The position numbers and the translations under genes were made by a program. Below the pieces are notes generated by a model. That model searched no databases. It was not told the DNA's origin and was given only the letters and a program-made list of their open reading frames with translations. Shown in pieces: positions 51,656 through 59,791 of a DNA stretch of 64,000 nucleotides (within the stretch, counting starts at the first letter, position 1; each line of letters starts with the position of its first letter). The stretch comes from Desulfobulbaceae bacterium (GTDB lineage: Bacteria; Desulfobacterota; Desulfobulbia; Desulfobulbales; Desulfobulbaceae), in assembly GCA_026987195.1 (NCBI GenBank), contig JALSNC010000276.1, forward strand, positions 1-64,000. Reading direction: 5' to 3'.

Positions 51656-54220
51656 TCACTGTCCCGGCCGGGCCTGATGATGGCTCTGGACCAGGGCATG
51701 GAAGGCGCCTTTTTTGGCCATCAGTTCCTCGTAGGTGCCCTGTTCGATGAGTGATCCCGATTTGAGGACAAAGATACGGTCATAGGAGGGCGCCAGGTCC
51801 AGCCGGTGAATGACCGCGATCACTGTCTTGTTGCCACGGAACCGGTTGTCCATCAGTTCCTGGATCCGTGCCTGGGAGGCATTGTCCAGGCTGGCCGTGG
51901 CCTCGTCCATGATCAGGATCCCTGTATCCTTGAGAAAGGAACGGGCAATGGCCAGTTTCTGCTTCTGGCCACCGGAGAGCCGGTCCCCCTTGCTGCCGAT
52001 ATTGAAATCAAGACCGATATCGAGGACTTCGCCGAGCAATCCTTCCCTGGTAAAGGCGTCCAGGGCCAGCTGTACCAGGTGCTGGTTGTCCTTGAGTTCC
52101 TGTTTCATGGCGCCGAACAGGATGTTGTCGCGCAGGGTGTGGCTGTAGAGATACTCCGAGGGGCAGTAGGGGATGAAGTCCTTTTCCTCCTCAAAGGCAG
52201 GAAGCCGGGCCATGGTCCCCTGGTCGAGGAACTGTTCGGCCGCCCTGCAGCAGACATTGAGGTCGATCTTCATCACCTCCTCGAGAAAGACGTGACGGGC
52301 GGCCAGGATCTTGTCGCTCAGCCCGGGGTCCAGGCGGACGATATTGTGGCGGCCGGGAATGAACCGGAGGGCGAGGATCAGCAGCAGGTCCCGCTCTTCC
52401 TTCTGCCGCGGCACCTTTCCCCCGCTGTTGCGTACCAGCTCGTTGTAACGTTCGAGTTCCTCGGGCCGCATGGGACTGCCGCGGAAGAAGAATTCGTCCG
52501 TTCCCAGGTCCTTGAGCAGTTCCACGGTATGGCGGGCTATACCGTAGCCCAGCACCAGCAGGGGGTCTTCAAGCCCGGCGGAGCGCAGGAAGTCCCGGAA
52601 CATGGTGTCCTGCGGCAGCCTGTCGGTCTCGAAACGCCCGCTCAGGCTGTCGCCGAAGATCAGGTTGTCGCGTATGCTGGAATAGGAGAGGAACCTGCCG
52701 GCATCGTAGACCTCGATGACGCGGGTGAATTCCCTGTTCAGTTCACCTGAGATGATCTGCCGCATCCGCAGGAACTTGTTCTTGAGCGGCAGGACCCGCT
52801 GCCGTGGAATGATGGAATTGAACCCGAACCGCAGGACATCGTCCTCCAGGCCCACGTCGCGGATCACCCGGATCAGCGTCTCCCGGTCGATCTTCTCCTC
52901 GCGCCCCGCGGCCCGGACCCCGTAGAGGAGGTTGTCGCGGATGGTGCCGGTGAAGATGAATGGATGCTGTGCGATCATGGTGATGTTCCTGCTGACGTCC
53001 GCCTTGGTGAGTGTTGCCACGTCCTTGCCGTCGATGAGGATGGAGCCGCTGGTGGCATCGTAGAGCTGGGCGATGAGCAGGGCAAGGGTGGATTTGCCGG
53101 AGCCGGAAAAGCCCACCAGGGCAACCTGTTCATTGGGGTTGATCCGCATGGTGATGCGGTCGAGCAGGCTGACGCCGGAGTCGACGGTGAAGCCCACGCT
53201 CTTGACATCGATGGCGCCCTGCAGGTCATAGGGCTCCCTTCCCTCGGGCAGCAGGGGATGGGGCGGATCGATATCGAAGATCTTCATGATCTGCCGGTAC
53301 CGGATCTGCGCGTCCTGCAGGGACTGGTAGTACTCCAGCATCTCTTTCCACGGGTCATAGACCTTCTCGTAGGCCGACAGAAAGGCCACCAGGGCACCGA
53401 GGGTGAACTCGCCGTGGATGGCCAGGTAGCCGCCGACCAGAAACAGGATGAAGGGCCCCATGGACTGGAACAGGTTGTTGGCGAACTTGATACCGTATTT
53501 GACGATGAACAGCTTTTTCAGGTAGCCGTACAGGGTGCGGATGTGGTCCTGGATCCGCTGTTCCTCAAGCCGGAAGCTGCCGTTGGAATGGATCTCGTGG
53601 ATGCCGGAGATCGCCTCGTTGACCACGTTGGCCATGGCGCGGGTGGTCTTGATCCGTTTCTTGTTGAGCCGGTTGTAGCGTTTCTGCAGCAGCGGGATGA
53701 CGATCAGCTCCAGGGGATAGATGGAGATGCTGAGCAGGGCGAGCAGGGGGCTCAGACTGTACATGAAGCCGAGAAAGACCAGGAAGGTGAGCACCGAGGT
53801 GAGGGGGATGGCCAGGGCGCCGCCCAGGAAAAAACCGATGGCGTTCAGCTCCGAGGTCATGGCCGAGATCACGGTGCCGGGCTGCATCTTGCGATAGAAC
53901 TGCAGGGGAAGCTGGAGGATATGGTTGTAGAGCTCGGTGCGCATCTCCACCAGGATCTTCTGGCCGATGATGACCTGGAGGACGTTGATGGCGTACTTGG
54001 TGACACCGGCCAGGATCACGGCACCGATGTAGAGGCCGCAGTAGAGATAGAGCAGTTCAAGATCCTTGAGATGGATGGCCTCGTTGATGATCCGTTTCTG
54101 CATCTCCAGGGGAAAGACCTTGAAGAAGAGACTGGCCAGGATGATGGCGAGCAGCAGGAGCTGCATCAGCCGGTGGCGGCGGAGGATCCAGTAGAAAAGA
54201 GAGCGCTGGGTAACTCGCAT
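51656..54220 (-). CDS. ABC exporter (fused membrane and ATPase domains) with large NBD insertion
   Basis: An 854-residue half-transporter. TM domain about 15-300 (six helices, type IV exporter). NBD from about 335: Walker A GFSGSGKST (370-378), Q-loop Gln418, signature LSGGQ (748-752), Walker B ILIMDEA (768-774), H-loop His805. Normally about 75 residues separate Q-loop and signature; here about 330 do. The insert contains further copies of the post-Q-loop segment: TIRDNLLYG (426-434), SIRDNLIFG (515-523) and TLRDNILFG (695-703). Probably exports a lipid, peptide or polymer. Follows an anti-sigma gene on the same strand. Confidence 0.85.
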   Translation of the reverse strand: MRVTQRSLFYWILRRHRLMQLLLLAIILASLFFKVFPLEMQKRIINEAIHLKDLELLYLYCGLYIGAVILAGVTKYAINVLQVIIGQKILVEMRTELYNHILQLPLQFYRKMQPGTVISAMTSELNAIGFFLGGALAIPLTSVLTFLVFLGFMYSLSPLLALLSISIYPLELIVIPLLQKRYNRLNKKRIKTTRAMANVVNEAISGIHEIHSNGSFRLEEQRIQDHIRTLYGYLKKLFIVKYGIKFANNLFQSMGPFILFLVGGYLAIHGEFTLGALVAFLSAYEKVYDPWKEMLEYYQSLQDAQIRYRQIMKIFDIDPPHPLLPEGREPYDLQGAIDVKSVGFTVDSGVSLLDRITMRINPNEQVALVGFSGSGKSTLALLIAQLYDATSGSILIDGKDVATLTKADVSRNITMIAQHPFIFTGTIRDNLLYGVRAAGREEKIDRETLIRVIRDVGLEDDVLRFGFNSIIPRQRVLPLKNKFLRMRQIISGELNREFTRVIEVYDAGRFLSYSSIRDNLIFGDSLSGRFETDRLPQDTMFRDFLRSAGLEDPLLVLGYGIARHTVELLKDLGTDEFFFRGSPMRPEELERYNELVRNSGGKVPRQKEERDLLLILALRFIPGRHNIVRLDPGLSDKILAARHVFLEEVMKIDLNVCCRAAEQFLDQGTMARLPAFEEEKDFIPYCPSEYLYSHTLRDNILFGAMKQELKDNQHLVQLALDAFTREGLLGEVLDIGLDFNIGSKGDRLSGGQKQKLAIARSFLKDTGILIMDEATASLDNASQARIQELMDNRFRGNKTVIAVIHRLDLAPSYDRIFVLKSGSLIEQGTYEELMAKKGAFHALVQSHHQARPGQ

Positions 54221-54249
54221 CAGACAATGGCTGGTTGGTACTTGATCTC

Positions 54250-54300
54250 GGGTAACAGTTCGCCGCCATCGGCAACCACCTGAAAGACTGGGCTTTTACC
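54250..54300. repeat. GGTAAWAGTTCA-family repeat copy
   Basis: GGTAACAGTTCGCCGCCATC, then GGCAACCACCTGAAAG and CTTTTACCC. It lies between the ABC exporter and the anti-sigma gene (116-base spacer). Confidence 0.65.
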
Positions 54301-54336
54301 CTTGAAATGACGGGACGTTTACGCCTGGCCGGGGCA

Positions 54337-55035
54337 TCAGTCGACCAGCGCAAAGACCTGATCGTTTTCTTTCCAGATCTTCACCGTATTGGCCGAATAT
54401 TGCAAGATATATTTTCTGGGCTGTGAAAGGGGAAAGGTCAGGTCACGGGCATTTATGATAAAGAGCGAGACCCTGTCTGTTCCGTGGCCATAGAGGAGCC
54501 AGGCAACATTGCATCGGCCCAGCACGCATAGCCTGCCGCCGATGAGGTGGTAGCCCCTGTCGAGCATCGCGGGGACCTGTACCCGGAATCCGAGCCTGCG
54601 GCTGAGCCGGGCCGAGAGTTCGCCGGCAGTGCCGGGGATGAAGTCGGTGGCCTGGATATTGTGGTGATCGGCAAAGGCAAGACGGCCGATTTCATCCAGG
54701 GAGTGCAATCCCTGGCGTTGCGCCGGCAGCAGGAAGAGCAGCAGCAGGATACCGAGCAGGGCGACAACCGGCACCAGGAACCAGGGGCGGACAGGAATGC
54801 GACCCCTGCGGCCCCGGTCGGACTCCAGGTTTTTTTCCAGCATGGTCAGGAGATGGTCCGACACCGGTTCCGGCCGCAGGGCGGTGGCCAGGGTCTCTTC
54901 CAGCTTCCGGTCCAGGGCGTGGATCTGCCGGCAGTGCTCGCAGGTTTCCAGGTGTTGCCGGCACTCCGGCGGCAGGCCCGACCCGTTGTCGTTGAGCAGG
55001 GTGTCGGCAAAGCGGCTGCAGTCATCGTGCTTCAT
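54337..55035 (-). CDS. Membrane-anchored zinc-finger anti-sigma factor
   Basis: A 232-residue protein with a ZAS-type N-terminus, HLETCEHC (His28, Cys32, Cys35), binding the sigma factor. One transmembrane helix about 85-103 (VPVVALLGILLLLFLLP). The periplasmic C-terminus (about 105-232) is a sensor-like domain of unknown type. Start overlaps the sigma gene by four bases. It would hold the sigma factor inactive until an envelope signal arrives. Confidence 0.85.
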   Translation of the reverse strand: MKHDDCSRFADTLLNDNGSGLPPECRQHLETCEHCRQIHALDRKLEETLATALRPEPVSDHLLTMLEKNLESDRGRRGRIPVRPWFLVPVVALLGILLLLFLLPAQRQGLHSLDEIGRLAFADHHNIQATDFIPGTAGELSARLSRRLGFRVQVPAMLDRGYHLIGGRLCVLGRCNVAWLLYGHGTDRVSLFIINARDLTFPLSQPRKYILQYSANTVKIWKENDQVFALVD

Positions 55036-55655
55036 GATTTCACCTCCTGTACTGACGGTGATGGACTGCGGTGCAACCGTTTTTCTGACAGATGGACGAT
55101 CTTGCCGTCGTTTCTGTCCCGGTTCAGGTACTCCAGCATGATCCGTTTCAGGTGGGCCCGCCCCCGGTTGAGCCGGGACATGACCGTACCGATGGGCGTG
55201 TCCAGCAGATCGGCGATCTCGCGGTAGCGCATCTCCTCCATGTAATAGAGCAGCAGAACCGTACGATACTGCTCCGGCAGCTCATCCAGGGCCCGGTGGA
55301 CCTCGGTGGCGAGTTCCTTCTCCTCGAACCGGCGGCTGATCTCTTCTTCGCCGGCCATGGCGTCGAGCATGGCGAGATAGTGGTCATTGTCAAAGGGCAG
55401 GGGGGCGCGGGCGGCCCGTTTCCTTTCCTTGAAGAAGGTGTTGCGCAGGATGGAGAAGAGCCAGCTCCTGCATTTGTCCTGGTCACGCAACTGGTGGAAT
55501 TTCTCAAAGGCGATCAGCATGGTTTCCTGGACCATGTCTTCGGCATCGTACCTGTTGCCGCTGTACTTGAGGGCCATGTTGTACAGGAACGGGACATGGA
55601 CAAAGGCCAGGTCACGGAAGAGCTGTTTCTTGTTCTTTTTCCGGAAGGCAAACAT
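55032..55655 (-). CDS. ECF-type RNA polymerase sigma factor
   Basis: A 207-residue sigma-70-family factor with regions 2 and 4 only. Region 2: AEDMVQETMLIAFEKF and WLFSILRNTFFKERKR. Region 4: LPEQYRTVLLLYYMEEMRYR, then GTVMSRLNRGRAHLKR. Translationally coupled to the anti-sigma gene. Probably controls itself and the exporter cassette downstream. Confidence 0.92.
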   Translation of the reverse strand: MFAFRKKNKKQLFRDLAFVHVPFLYNMALKYSGNRYDAEDMVQETMLIAFEKFHQLRDQDKCRSWLFSILRNTFFKERKRAARAPLPFDNDHYLAMLDAMAGEEEISRRFEEKELATEVHRALDELPEQYRTVLLLYYMEEMRYREIADLLDTPIGTVMSRLNRGRAHLKRIMLEYLNRDRNDGKIVHLSEKRLHRSPSPSVQEVKS

Positions 55656-55748
55656 GGTGTCCTCCCCGGGTTAGGGTGGCAGGCCGAGGGGCCCGGAGCA
55701 GGTGACCATCGGATACTTGCTCTATTACTGTTTGATGATTCGGGACAC

Positions 55749-55760
55749 GGGGTTATTCCC
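55749..55760 (-). promoter_or_regulatory. Candidate ECF-type minus-35 element upstream of the sigma gene
   Basis: On the minus strand GGGAATAACCCC, resembling the GGAAT-AACC minus-35 of many ECF promoters, about 95 bases upstream of the sigma start. The matching minus-10 (ATCATC or CAAACAG region) is not convincing, so autoregulation is only suggested. Confidence 0.3.
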
Positions 55761-55786
55761 GGGGGGCAGAAGAAAAGGGCCTGCCT

Positions 55787-57745
55787 TCAGTAGGCCATGT
55801 AGCTCAGCGATTTGAGGATCAGGGCAAAACCCATGGCGAACATGCCGGTCAGGCCCATGCCGCAGGAAAAACCGGCCAGCAGAACCGGTGCGTACTGCCG
55901 CCACATGGAGCCGTAGCGTTTGTGGAAATAATAGCGGCCCAGCAGGGCGCCGGCCACCTCGAGCAGGATGCCGTGCGGCGTCGACTGGCCCAGGCCGCGG
56001 ACCACGCCATAGATCAGGAGTACCGGCAGGCCGAGCACCGAGAGGATCATGTACATCACCAGGCCCAGACCCAGGCCCGAGACCACGTAGTTGCCGTTGA
56101 GGGCCTGGAAGAAGAGGGAGTTGCCTTCAAGGGTCGAGGTCTGCATGAGCAGGGTGTTGAGGGCCTGCAGGTGCCACAGCTCCTGGGCATAGGGATAGCT
56201 GGCCGACGGGATGGGGGCCAGGCGCCAGATGAACTGGGAGAAGAGCAGGCTTGAGACCATGACGATGGGAAAGACCACAAGCTCCGCCTTGATGATACCG
56301 CGCAGGGAGGTGCCGGTGAGCTCGATCTCCCTGAAGCCCACCGTGGCGGCGCCATAGTTGTGGATAGGGATCGGCGCGTACCAGATCTCGATGCCCTGGT
56401 AGCCGAAATACTTGGCACCGGCGATGAAACTGGCCTCCCGCACCAGGGGCAGGCTGACGAACTGGCCGGCAATACCCTCCATCCGGGCGGTGATGTAGGA
56501 GATGACCGGGGTATAGATGAACCCGTAACCGAGAAAGAAGATCCAGGGAAAGTTGGGTACCAGCCAGACGCAGAGCAGGACATAGGCGAGGGTGGAGCAG
56601 ACATAGATGCCGATGGCGATCCAGAAGTTGAAATCACCGCGGCCCGGCGGCGGATTGAACAGGTCGTGCCAGGTGCCCCGCCTGGCCTCTTCTTCCCGGA
56701 AGGAACGGATCACCGTCCAGACACCGATGACGCCGATGGCCAGGCCCAGGCCGATGCCGAAGCTCATGTAGAAGTCGAAATTGTTGGCAAAGACCGTGTC
56801 CACCGTGCCCATGCCCTCATGCCAGCGGTGAAGGACGCCGTGTCGCCAGAGAATCGGGTTGAGAACAACAGTGATGAGCAGGCCGATCAGGCCGCCGATC
56901 ACGGCCCAGAACGGCAGGACCATGCCGACGAAGACCAGGCCCAGGTCGAGCTGGAGACCGGTGGCCACGGCGGGCAGGGCCCGTTCGGTGTGCCGGGTCA
57001 GCTCGATCCAGGGAATGGGGATGAGGCGGATCGGTTCCGTGAACAGCAGGCCGGAGACCACCGGCAGCAGGACATAGACGGCGCCGAAGGCAAGGCCGAT
57101 GACGCCGCCGATGGAAAAGATGCGCCATTTCCAGCCGGTCTTCTTGTCTTCGGCCGATTCGGCCAGGGCCATGGTGCCCAGGGCGCCCACCGGGGCCATG
57201 GGAAAGGGCAGTTTTTCCACATCCGAGGTGATCCGGTACAGGGCATAACCGAGACCGAAATGATCGACCCGCTGGATGACCTGCGAGCCGACCAGGAGCA
57301 GGATCGGGATCAGCCAGTCGCGATGGAAAAAGGTGCGCAGGGCCATGGATTCCGACGAGGCCGCCGGCGCCACCCAGGTGGGGATGAACTCGGTCACGCC
57401 CAGCATCTTGGCGGCATCGGACTGGACCAGGTACTGGTTCCAGAGCAACCCCTGGAACGGCGAGGCCAGGGCGGCGCCCGCCATGTAGTAGAGCATGAAG
57501 ATCTCTTGTTGTTTGAGGCTGGTATGGGCCCGTTTGGCGATCTCGGCAAAGAGGATGATGGTCACCCAGCGGGCCGCCGGGCCGATGCCCGAACCGATGA
57601 CAAGCTGCAGGTACATGGAACCGGGCATCATCAGGAAGCCGATGAACACGGCGCCCACCACCGTCTTCCAGTCAAAACCCTCTTCAAAGTGATCCGGGGT
57701 TTTGAGCAGGTCCCGGTATTCTTTCAGTTCCTTGTCGTCGTACAT
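55787..57745 (-). CDS. OPT-like polytopic membrane transporter, 652 residues
   Basis: An integral membrane protein with about 14-16 hydrophobic segments and long loops. It resembles the oligopeptide-transporter superfamily (QLVIGSGIGPAARWVTIILF, later SGLGLGLVMYMILSVLGLPV). It is the second OPT-like gene in tandem; 51 bases separate it from the first on the same strand. Substrate unknown. No extracytoplasmic binding protein is encoded here. It is the last gene of a cluster led by the giant permease. Confidence 0.7.
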   Translation of the reverse strand: MYDDKELKEYRDLLKTPDHFEEGFDWKTVVGAVFIGFLMMPGSMYLQLVIGSGIGPAARWVTIILFAEIAKRAHTSLKQQEIFMLYYMAGAALASPFQGLLWNQYLVQSDAAKMLGVTEFIPTWVAPAASSESMALRTFFHRDWLIPILLLVGSQVIQRVDHFGLGYALYRITSDVEKLPFPMAPVGALGTMALAESAEDKKTGWKWRIFSIGGVIGLAFGAVYVLLPVVSGLLFTEPIRLIPIPWIELTRHTERALPAVATGLQLDLGLVFVGMVLPFWAVIGGLIGLLITVVLNPILWRHGVLHRWHEGMGTVDTVFANNFDFYMSFGIGLGLAIGVIGVWTVIRSFREEEARRGTWHDLFNPPPGRGDFNFWIAIGIYVCSTLAYVLLCVWLVPNFPWIFFLGYGFIYTPVISYITARMEGIAGQFVSLPLVREASFIAGAKYFGYQGIEIWYAPIPIHNYGAATVGFREIELTGTSLRGIIKAELVVFPIVMVSSLLFSQFIWRLAPIPSASYPYAQELWHLQALNTLLMQTSTLEGNSLFFQALNGNYVVSGLGLGLVMYMILSVLGLPVLLIYGVVRGLGQSTPHGILLEVAGALLGRYYFHKRYGSMWRQYAPVLLAGFSCGMGLTGMFAMGFALILKSLSYMAY

Positions 57746-57796
57746 GGCAGAGTATGCGTCAGTCGTTGCCGTGATTGGCGCTGCAAGGGTGTGGCC

Positions 57797-59791
57797 TCAG
57801 TTGGGCAGAACCTGGTAGGCGCCGTCGGTGAAGAGACCGACGATGGCCCAGGTGCCGCCCATGAACAGGTCACCGATGACCAGGCCGATGAAGAAGAGCC
57901 GCAGTCTCTTGAACAGGACCACTCCCCCGTAGCGCATGCAGACCGCATTGCAGAGCCAGCCCAGAAAAAAGGAGAACCAGAGGATACGCATGGCCGAGGA
58001 GTAGGCGGTCAGGTAACCGATGGGATGCAGGGGCCACCAGTAGAACCGGTGATAGCAGGCCACCAGCACCAGCATGAGCAGGGCGCCGGCACCGGAAAAG
58101 ATCCTGACCCAGTGGCCGGCCTCGACCCCTGTCTCGTTGAGACGGACCACGTTCTCGTAGACATTGAGGGTGGTCCTGGTCGCCCATTCGAGCTGCAGTT
58201 CGCGGATACCGTACCTGTAGCAGAGGGCGAGCATGGCCGCAAAGGAGACCACCACCGCCAGCAGCAGGGTGGCGCCGATGCCGAACAGCAGCATCCTCCG
58301 GCTGGCCATCCGGTTGTGGATCCTGCGGGCATGGAGGAGCGAGGGCATGAGGGACTCGCGCAGGTCGACAAAGAGCACCTTCTGGCTGACCGCGGCGATC
58401 AGCAGGCCGACATGGGTGAAGATGCCGGGGCCGAAAAGGATCAGCAGGCCGTCGATGGGGGCGGCGGTGAGGGTGAAGTAGGCCAGGCCGCCCTGGGTGA
58501 TGATCCTGGAGGCCACCAGGGAGATCATGAAGAAGGCGGCCACCATGAGCAGCGCGGTCTCCATGCGCATGCCGAACCAGGTGGCCCAGAGGACAATGGC
58601 CATCATGCCCAGCACCGAGATCCAGAAGGAGAGCCGGACCGAGAACCATTCGGTCTGCACCGCTACGGGCCTGGTGGAGCAGGAGACCTTCACCACCTCC
58701 AGCAGGTGGTGCCGGGCCAGCCAGAGGAGGAAGAGAAAGAAGACCCCGTAGGCGCCGATCATCTGGGTTTCTTCGGGCCGGGCCAGGGTGGGGCCGAAGG
58801 TGACGCCCAGGGAGGCGGCGGGGATGTTGTAGCCCAGCATGCCGAGCAGACCGTAGAGCATGCCGCCGGCGAGAAAGAAGAACCAGAAGGAGAGGGAGAG
58901 CTGCTTGGAGGTGAGAAAGGCAAAACCGATGAAGACCGGGTAGATGTAGATCTTGAGCTTGTGGAAGCCCGAGAGCAGGCCGTGCTTGGGAAAGTAGGGG
59001 CCGGCCAGGATCAGGGTCGGAATCTGGGGTACGGACGGGTAGTAGAAGTGGAGACCGTTGAGCAGGTGCAGGGCCACGGGGATGGAGATGCCCCAGATCA
59101 TGTAGGGATTGAGGAAAAAGGAGGCCAGTCCCCCGTCGTCATAGGCCTCCTCCATGAGCCTGGGTACGCAGAGCAGCGGAAAGTTCACCCGTTCGTTGTG
59201 GACCCACTGGCGGCTGAACAGGTTGATCAGCGAGACCATGACCGTGTAGCAGAGCAGGATGAAGAGGCCCCAGGTGCACAGCGGCGTGATCCAGTCCTGC
59301 CACGGGATGTGGGTCAGCACCTGCAGCCAGTCCATGCGGCGGCCGTGGACCAGGCCGTTGTAGAGCCCCTCGATGGCCCCGGGGCCCGGGTAGAGCTGCT
59401 CGGGCAGGAGCGGCTGCAGGACCTGTTTCCAGTTGTTCTCGGCAGTGGCGAACTGGAACGGGGCGGTGAGATTGATGAAAAAGGTCCGGGTCAGGCCGGT
59501 ATAGGCGATACCGGCACCAAGGACCATCTGGATCCAGATCACCAGCAGCTCCCGGCCGGTGATGATGCGGTTGCGGGGCAGGATGCGTCCCAGCATGCCC
59601 GCCAGGATGGTGGTGAGCAGCAGGATGTAGAACGGGGCAAGGGGGAAGTGACCGCCGCCCAGGGGAGTGGACTGGTGAAAGATGTTGTTGATGGGGGTCA
59701 GGGCGCAGATCACCCCGGCCAGGACAAGGCCGACAAGGATGGCCCGCAGCCGGACGGGATACCCGGACTCCTCTGTCCGCGACGTGTTCAT
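57797..59791 (-). CDS. OPT-like (DUF6785/6784-type) polytopic membrane protein, 664 residues
   Basis: A membrane protein with about 14 transmembrane segments; GRELLVIWIQMVLGAGIAYT near the N-terminus and ITQGGLAYFTLTAAPIDGLL in the second half are characteristic of this OPT-related family. It overlaps the giant permease gene by four bases (ATGA), so the two are coupled. Together with the next gene it may form a heteromeric transporter. Confidence 0.72.
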   Translation of the reverse strand: MNTSRTEESGYPVRLRAILVGLVLAGVICALTPINNIFHQSTPLGGGHFPLAPFYILLLTTILAGMLGRILPRNRIITGRELLVIWIQMVLGAGIAYTGLTRTFFINLTAPFQFATAENNWKQVLQPLLPEQLYPGPGAIEGLYNGLVHGRRMDWLQVLTHIPWQDWITPLCTWGLFILLCYTVMVSLINLFSRQWVHNERVNFPLLCVPRLMEEAYDDGGLASFFLNPYMIWGISIPVALHLLNGLHFYYPSVPQIPTLILAGPYFPKHGLLSGFHKLKIYIYPVFIGFAFLTSKQLSLSFWFFFLAGGMLYGLLGMLGYNIPAASLGVTFGPTLARPEETQMIGAYGVFFLFLLWLARHHLLEVVKVSCSTRPVAVQTEWFSVRLSFWISVLGMMAIVLWATWFGMRMETALLMVAAFFMISLVASRIITQGGLAYFTLTAAPIDGLLILFGPGIFTHVGLLIAAVSQKVLFVDLRESLMPSLLHARRIHNRMASRRMLLFGIGATLLLAVVVSFAAMLALCYRYGIRELQLEWATRTTLNVYENVVRLNETGVEAGHWVRIFSGAGALLMLVLVACYHRFYWWPLHPIGYLTAYSSAMRILWFSFFLGWLCNAVCMRYGGVVLFKRLRLFFIGLVIGDLFMGGTWAIVGLFTDGAYQVLPN

